NCBI GenBank assembly: GCA_946479785.1
Contig: CAMLHQ010000127.1
Location: 1 to 5,988 of the forward strand
DNA length: 5,988 nt
Direction: 5' to 3'
Source of the DNA: an uncultured Nitrospira sp.
GTDB lineage: Bacteria > Nitrospirota > Nitrospiria > Nitrospirales > Nitrospiraceae
In this document: positions 5,944 through 5,988 of the stretch, one piece after another
How the letters are laid out: every line of letters starts with the position of its first letter
Numbering within the stretch: position 1 is the stretch's first letter
Position numbers and translations under genes: made by a program
The notes under the pieces: model-generated
Told to the model about the DNA's origin: nothing
Databases searched by the model: none
What the model saw: only the letters and a program-made list of their open reading frames with translations

Positions 5944-5988
5944 ATGAAAGCACGGGCCGCAGTCAAGCGCACGAAACGTACCGCGACG
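5944..5988 (+). CDS. Start of a basic, unidentified protein (cut by window end)
   Basis: Only 15 codons are visible, reading MKARAAVKRTKRTAT, an N-terminus with six Lys/Arg residues and no acidic ones. The start is supported by GGAG at 5936-5939 and a good promoter upstream. Such a tail is seen on many nucleic-acid-binding proteins and on some regulators with disordered basic N-termini, but nothing here identifies the family. It is on the same strand as recR, 152 bases downstream, and has its own promoter. That a gene begins here is likely; its function is unknown. Confidence 0.6.
   Translation, partial: MKARAAVKRTKRTAT

Overview
This is an ordinary bacterial chromosomal segment of moderately high GC content. 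I found no phage, insertion-sequence transposase, CRISPR array or defence cassette. The protein features, and the palindromic element between the SRP RNA and dnaX, suggest a Nitrospira-like bacterium (Nitrospirota). That assignment is an impression from memory of similar sequences and was not tested.

Left part, minus strand (1-2573): a two-gene operon reads leftward from a strong sigma-70-type promoter at 2545-2573. The first gene encodes an AsmA-family envelope protein (639-2522). The second encodes an MscS-type mechanosensitive channel whose 3' end lies outside the window (1-628). The channel gene's Shine-Dalgarno site overlaps the stop codon of the AsmA gene, so the two are probably translationally coupled. 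Both products act at the cell envelope.

Right part, plus strand (2583-5791): a second promoter fires back to back with the first. It reads into tRNA-Ser(GGA) (2633-2722), the small SRP RNA ffs (about 2783-2894), dnaX (3050-4855), ybaB/ebfC (4852-5175) and recR (5189-5791). The order tRNA-Ser, SRP RNA, dnaX, ybaB, recR is the same as in Bacillus subtilis (trnSL-Ser1, scr, dnaX, yaaK, recR), so it is a deeply conserved block. It groups a translation RNA, the protein-targeting RNA, the replication clamp loader, a nucleoid-associated protein and a recombinational-repair protein. A 125-bp imperfect palindrome with ends of about 25 bp (2894-3018) sits between the SRP RNA and dnaX, abutting the 3' end of the RNA. 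It is the least conventional structure in the window.

Right edge (5792-5988): a 152-bp intergenic stretch carries a good promoter (5871-5900), followed by the first 15 codons of a very basic, unidentified protein that starts at 5944.

The window contains no convincing new biological system. The points most worth a second look are the palindrome, the divergent promoter pair, the missing ribosome binding site of dnaX and the false N-terminal extension of the AsmA frame through the tRNA gene.
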